DNA of 6,505 nucleotides, from the NCBI GenBank assembly GCA_024643585.1, contig JAHEMP010000137.1, positions 1-6,505 on the forward strand. The letters are read 5' to 3'. The notes beneath the pieces are model-generated. The model did no database searches and was not told the origin of the DNA. It saw nothing but the letters and a program-made list of their open reading frames with translations. The DNA is from Crocinitomicaceae bacterium. Its GTDB lineage: Bacteria; Bacteroidota; Bacteroidia; Flavobacteriales_D; Crocinitomicaceae. A program made the translations under genes and the position numbers. Position 1 is the first letter of the stretch, and every line of letters begins with the position of its first letter. Positions 6,498 through 6,505 of the stretch are shown piece after piece.

Positions 6498-6505
6498 CAA
6501 AAATA
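6498..6505 (-). promoter_or_regulatory. Bacteroidota -7 box for the glycogen synthase-like/DUF4270/glmS operon
   Basis: The minus strand reads TATTTTTG, a full match to the Bacteroidota sigma -7 consensus TAnnTTTG, 27 bases upstream of the ATG at 6470. This implies a leader of only about 20 bases. The matching -33 element would lie beyond the window. Just downstream a short dyad, GTCA-N3-TGAC (6485-6495), overlaps the expected transcription start and might bind a regulator, though 4-base arms are weak evidence. No Shine-Dalgarno is seen before the start codon. Confidence 0.6.

Overview
The window looks like chromosomal DNA of a low-GC member of the Bacteroidota, probably a flavobacterium-like lineage. 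Four things point there: the half-length glycogen synthase / DUF4270 lipoprotein / glmS gene order, the absence of Shine-Dalgarno sequences before the starts, a Bacteroidota-type -7 promoter box (TAnnTTTG), and a lipoprotein signal of this phylum's type. The assignment rests on recognised protein families and motifs, not on a search.

Left part, plus strand (1-2287). A short open frame ending at 73 is probably the last codons of an upstream gene cut by the window edge. After a 145-base AT-rich spacer with two inverted repeats comes a 467-residue PLP enzyme of aminotransferase class V. It resembles the N-terminal desulfurase domain of molybdenum cofactor sulfurases but has no MOSC domain. It is followed 65 bases later by a small secreted protein of unknown function.

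Middle (2288-2453). This convergent gap holds a roughly 45-codon frame without an ATG. It reads like the C-terminus of an SGNH/AlgX-type hydrolase and is best explained as a gene remnant. It also holds a weak terminator candidate for the opposite strand.

Right part, minus strand (6505-2454). This is one compact operon transcribed right to left: a promoter box at the window edge, a glycogen-synthase-like N-terminal domain protein, a DUF4270 lipoprotein and glmS, with gaps of 4 and 5 bases. GlmS makes glucosamine-6-phosphate, the entry point to peptidoglycan and lipid A amino sugars. The DUF4270 protein is predicted to be an envelope lipoprotein. The first protein keeps a glycosyltransferase-like fold signature but appears to have lost key substrate-binding features. 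A perfect 9-bp hairpin followed by a T-run lies inside the start of the DUF4270 gene and could act as an attenuator between the first gene and the other two.

No RNA genes, insertion sequences or CRISPR arrays were seen. No clearly new system is evident. The points most worth a second look are the intragenic terminator-like hairpin, the hydrolase remnant and the stand-alone sulfurase-like enzyme.
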